Below, piece after piece: positions 61,237-64,000 of a stretch of DNA of 64,000 nt. Numbering within the stretch: the stretch's first letter is position 1; every line of letters starts with the position of its first letter. Origin of the DNA: Salinigranum marinum (GTDB lineage Archaea; Halobacteriota; Halobacteria; Halobacteriales; Haloferacaceae); NCBI RefSeq assembly GCF_024228675.1, contig NZ_CP100461.1:1798001-1862000 (forward strand), given 5' to 3'. A model generated the notes under the pieces. That model worked only from the letters and a program-made list of their open reading frames with translations. It searched no databases and had not been told where the DNA came from. The translations under genes and the position numbers were made by a program.

Positions 61237-62391
61237 TAGTACTTAGCGTAACTTCTGAAGATAGCCGCCGAGATAATTGTCGATCCAAGAGGCCGCGAAA
61301 CTTAGCTGGGTCGTGAGCTTCTCGAAGAGCTCGGTGAGGAGAGCGCGGTATTCTGCCGCGCTCTCCACAATCAATGGTGACGCTTCCCATTTCAGACTCT
61401 TCCAGACCTGCTCGATCGGATTAAGATCCGGTGAGCCAACGGGGAGAAACACGAGGTCAATCCCAAGCTGATGAGCTCGTTTGCGTGTGTACTCGCACAC
61501 GTGTGAAGAGAAGTTATCCAAGACGAGCAGAATCCGCTGGCTCGGATTCTGCTCGCGGATCCCTTCGAGACACTCGCAGATTCGCTCTTTCTCCTGAGTA
61601 GTCGGGAACTGGAGTACACTCTCACCAGAGAGTGCATAGAACCCGACCGCTGGTGAAGTTAGACGAACCAGCGGTCGGGTAATGTGAGGGTCGTCGACGG
61701 TGTAGAGTCGCTGTGAGTTATCCCACGGTTGTGGATGCGATGTGTCGAGAAATCCAAGCACAGTTCCACCGTCCGTCCGGATCTCTTCGTCAACGACCCA
61801 GCCTTCCTCGTCGTCTCCGTCGCGTTTGTTGTGCGGCTCATCAGATCCCTCGTCGAACGCGTCGCCGACGCGTTCGTCGAGGATCTCTTCGGCATCCTCT
61901 GGCCGTGATGGACGCTTAGTCCGCGGAATTGCGTAGGAGAGGCCGAGCTTTTCGAGGAACGTAGTGAGGTGGCCTGGGTGAAACTCAACGTCGAACTCCT
62001 CGTTGATGAGGTGCTGTATCTCCTGTTTCTTCCACGGTTGGCCCTCACGGAGCAGTTCCAAGAGGCGTTCCTGTTGTTCTTCGCCGAGCTTCGGGGGCCT
62101 GCCGCCCCCGAAGTTCGGCATCAAAAGTCCGAGGCCACCCTTGTTCCATCGGCGGGCCCAACGTGTTCCTGTTGCGGAGGACCTGCCGACATCGTCGGCA
62201 GCGTCCTCCAAGGTCGCACCCTTGTACAACCGCTTGATGAAGATCAGCCGCTCAGTGAGTTTTTCATCTGTAGACTCCGTGAGGAGTCGATCGAGATCGT
62301 CCTCACTGAGGTGACGGACGATCTCTTTGCGGCGATCTCCAGACATACCTCAGACATCAGATTCCACCTTCATAACTTCCACTAGGCACTA
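61237..62391 (-). mobile_element. IS630-family insertion sequence, 1155 bp
   Basis: Bounded by imperfect terminal inverted repeats starting TAGTACTTAG (left, 61237) and TAGTGCCTAG (right end at 62391, read inward); 19 of the first 26 positions match. It is flanked by TA on both sides (61235-61236 and 62392-62393), the TA duplication typical of IS630/Tc1. A single transposase gene nearly fills it. Its base composition is visibly lower in GC than the flanking genes. Inserted in a membrane-protein gene. Confidence 0.93.
61243..62346 (-). CDS. IS630-family transposase (DDE)
   Basis: 367 residues. N-terminal HTH (about 25-70, with LYKGATLEDAADDVGRSSAT), a second HTH-like region (about 80-145), then the DDE catalytic domain: Asp186 (WVVDEEIRT), Asp277 (LVLDNFSSH) and Glu312 (LNPIEQVWKSLKW). 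The last two are separated by 34 residues, the D34E spacing of IS630. The frame is intact, so the element may still move. The stop codon lies inside the left terminal repeat. Confidence 0.95.
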   Translation of the reverse strand: MSGDRRKEIVRHLSEDDLDRLLTESTDEKLTERLIFIKRLYKGATLEDAADDVGRSSATGTRWARRWNKGGLGLLMPNFGGGRPPKLGEEQQERLLELLREGQPWKKQEIQHLINEEFDVEFHPGHLTTFLEKLGLSYAIPRTKRPSRPEDAEEILDERVGDAFDEGSDEPHNKRDGDDEEGWVVDEEIRTDGGTVLGFLDTSHPQPWDNSQRLYTVDDPHITRPLVRLTSPAVGFYALSGESVLQFPTTQEKERICECLEGIREQNPSQRILLVLDNFSSHVCEYTRKRAHQLGIDLVFLPVGSPDLNPIEQVWKSLKWEASPLIVESAAEYRALLTELFEKLTTQLSFAASWIDNYLGGYLQKLR

Positions 62392-62711
62392 TACGCCACC
62401 GTCCAGTCGACGTAGAAGTCCTTGAACAGGTACTCGTACACCTCGAAGCCCGCCCCGATGGCGAGGACGGCGAGCGGGAGCGCGACGAACTGGCGCGAGT
62501 CGAACGGCGTGACGCGGACGAGACAGAGCCAGGCGGCGACGCCGAAGCCCGACAGCGAGTGGGTGAGCAGATCCCACCACCAGACGCTGGTGTACACCTC
62601 GTACGCGAGGCCGCCGAAGTGAAGCGCACAGACGACGAGAGAGTACGCGACGAGGGCGGGCCAGACGATGCCGAGGGCGGGGGAGTCAGTGGCTGCGTAA
62701 CGTGACGACAT
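62392..62711 (-). pseudogene. 5' fragment of an interrupted membrane-protein gene (YjdF/DUF2238-like)
   Basis: ATG at 62711 reads MSSRYAATDSPALGIVWPAL with hydrophobic spans near residues 14-35 and 60-95. WWWDLLTHSLSGFGVAAWLC and FEVYEYLFKDFYVDW recall the His and Glu motifs of the YjdF/DUF2238 membrane family; the DTVIDLALDTLGA part lies beyond the insertion at 61.2 kb. Insertion of the IS truncates it after about 107 codons (ending VAYSA and a stop inside the IS end). Confidence 0.85.
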
Positions 62712-62894
62712 GGGTGGGGACCGTCCCGCGAGGGTGGGCGCGTGGAGGAGTGCGGGACTACGTCGTGGCGTCGACCTATCACGTTAAATCCTTTGTGAAC
62801 TTCGCCCGATCCGGCGAATCGGCCCCCGACCGCGTCGTCGACCGTGGCCGCCGGACGGCGTCGACCGTCGACGACCCACGCCCACGGCGGTCGG

Positions 62895-64000
62895 TCACCG
62901 CTGCCAGTACTCGGGGGTGAACAGCACGAGCACGGGGATGATCTCCAGGCGGCCGGCCCACATCAGGGCGATCATGAACAGCTTGCCGAGGTTCGAGAAG
63001 TCGATGTACGACCCCATCGGGCCGACGGTCCCGAAGCCCGGGCCGACGTTGCCGAGCGTCGACGCGGCGGCACTCATCGCCTCCAGCACCGACAGCTCTT
63101 GGCCGATGCGCGTCGCGTCGGCGAACAGCAGCGCCGTCGCCACGAAGAACAGCACGATGTAGAGGAGCGTGAAGGCGTAGATCCCGCGGATCGCCCGCTC
63201 GTCGATCGTCCGGCCGCCGAGACGAACGGGGCGGATCGCGTCGGGGTGGGCCGTCGTGAACAGCTCCCGCCGCACGGACTTCAGGATGACGTACCAGCGG
63301 ACGATCTTGACCGACCCGCCGGTCGACCCGGCGGAGCCGCCGATGAACATGGCGAACAGCAGGAGGTACTGGGCGGGTGCCGACCACGAGTTGAAGTCCA
63401 TGCTCGCGTAGCCCGTGGTGGTCACGATGGAGACGGCCTGGAACGCGGCGTGTCTGAGCGCCGGTTCGGCCCCGCCGACGATCGTGCCGCGGAACGCGTC
63501 GAGGTACGCCGCGTCGTACGTCTCGCCCGGCGGGACGCTCGTCACGAGCCCGCTCCCGGTGAACAGGAGCCCCGCCCCCAGCGCGGTGATGACCGCCAGC
63601 GTGCCGGCGTAAAAGCGGAACTCGGCGTCGCGGAACAGCCGGCCCGAGTCGCCCGTGAGGACGTGCCAAAACAGCGCAAAGTTGGTCCCGGCCGCGACCA
63701 TGAAGGGGATCACGAGCCACTGGACCGCCGCCGAGAACGCCTCGATGCTCCGCGCTTCGGGCGAGAACCCGCCAGTGGGCATCGTCGTGAGGCCGTGGGC
63801 GATGGCGTTGTACGCGCTCATGTTGGGCGCGAGCCCGCCGACGTGCAACGCGTAGAGGAGCCCGATCTCCAGGATCGTGAAGCCGAGGTACGCCCCCCAG
63901 AGCGCTCGGGCGGTCTCGGCAATCCGCGGCGTCAGCTTCTCGATGCCCGGGCCGGGGGCCTCGGCGTCCATGAGCTGTGCGCCGCCGACGGAGAGCTCCG
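62895..64000 (-). CDS. trkH: Trk-type potassium uptake protein TrkH (partial, 5' end beyond the window)
   Basis: The reading frame is open through position 64000, so the N-terminal part is missing. The visible 368 residues begin ELSVGGAQLMDAEAPG, a region just before the third and fourth MPM repeats of TrkH. GGSAGSTGGSVKIVRWY is highly conserved, and STLGNVGPGFGTVGP and VTTTGYASMDF are pore-loop segments. TrkH is the K+ channel-like subunit of a potassium uptake system gated by TrkA, essential for the high cytoplasmic K+ of haloarchaea. The C-terminus FTPEYWQR is normal. Confidence 0.95.
   Translation of the reverse strand, partial: ELSVGGAQLMDAEAPGPGIEKLTPRIAETARALWGAYLGFTILEIGLLYALHVGGLAPNMSAYNAIAHGLTTMPTGGFSPEARSIEAFSAAVQWLVIPFMVAAGTNFALFWHVLTGDSGRLFRDAEFRFYAGTLAVITALGAGLLFTGSGLVTSVPPGETYDAAYLDAFRGTIVGGAEPALRHAAFQAVSIVTTTGYASMDFNSWSAPAQYLLLFAMFIGGSAGSTGGSVKIVRWYVILKSVRRELFTTAHPDAIRPVRLGGRTIDERAIRGIYAFTLLYIVLFFVATALLFADATRIGQELSVLEAMSAAASTLGNVGPGFGTVGPMGSYIDFSNLGKLFMIALMWAGRLEIIPVLVLFTPEYWQR

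Noticed and set aside
1-64000. CRISPR arrays, rRNA genes, replication origin
   Set aside because: No regularly spaced 25-40-nt repeats, no rRNA-like sequence and no orc1/cdc6 gene with ORB-like repeats were seen.

Overview
The window is a piece of a haloarchaeal (class Halobacteria) chromosome. The evidence is a very GC-rich, acidic coding repertoire, archaeal information genes (TFB, RpoL, GatC/GatA, Pth2, TruD, archaeal-type PurL), Tat-type lipoprotein signals, a bacterio-opsin-activator type HTH regulator, and many short AT-rich TATA-like boxes about 27-30 nt before start codons, as expected for leaderless haloarchaeal transcripts. Genus cannot be decided from the sequence alone. Coding density is high and operons are short. 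Most of the window is ordinary core genome, with a few scars of mobile DNA.

Layout. 0.1-8.5 kb: aldo/keto reductase and Gfo/Idh/MocA oxidoreductase (divergent), an ABC-2 type exporter pair, a Tat lipoprotein, an HtrA-like protease and KDPG aldolase. 8.5-12 kb: beta-carbonic anhydrase, tRNA-Gly(TCC) with two downstream copies of its 3' end, a thioredoxin-reductase-like flavoprotein and a methyltransferase. 12.1-15.9 kb: PilB/PilC-type pilus motor. 16-21.5 kb: small conserved proteins, a uracil-DNA-glycosylase-like protein, an MBL hydrolase, RpoL, HisF and a decayed lipoprotein gene. 21.6-26.7 kb: MATE transporter and two tandem GH13 glucosidases. 27-32.5 kb: TruD, Pth2, ZIP transporter, Dcd, a ThiR-like regulator and a methyltransferase. 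32.5-37.8 kb: a 2-oxoacid/acetoin-type dehydrogenase complex (E2 on +, E1alpha-E1beta-AcoX and a VOC protein on -), with no E3. 38-43 kb: glutathionyl-hydroquinone-reductase-like GST, PurL, DehI-family dehalogenase and a Bat-type regulator.

43.1-50.8 kb holds the most unusual cluster. It is a unidirectional minus-strand run of class III CoA-transferase, an LeuA/homocitrate-synthase-like enzyme, HyuA, HyuB, a cysteine hydrolase of the N-carbamoylsarcosine amidase family, and a zinc-ribbon protein that has lost its HTH. It looks like a catabolic pathway for a cyclic amide or hydantoin-type compound, but the CoA-transferase and the carbon-carbon lyase/synthase do not fit the textbook creatinine route.

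50.9-56.4 kb: a PHP phosphoesterase plus a stand-alone asparagine-synthetase-like enzyme, then NikR divergent from a complete CbiM-N-Q-O nickel/cobalt ECF transporter. 56.4-60.6 kb: NUDIX hydrolase, a frameshifted small membrane gene, TFB, GatC-GatA and a PPOX-fold protein. 60.7-64 kb: an IS630-family element inserted at the centre of a 16-bp perfect palindrome inside a membrane-protein gene whose frame is restored exactly when the element is removed, followed by a TrkH gene cut by the window edge.
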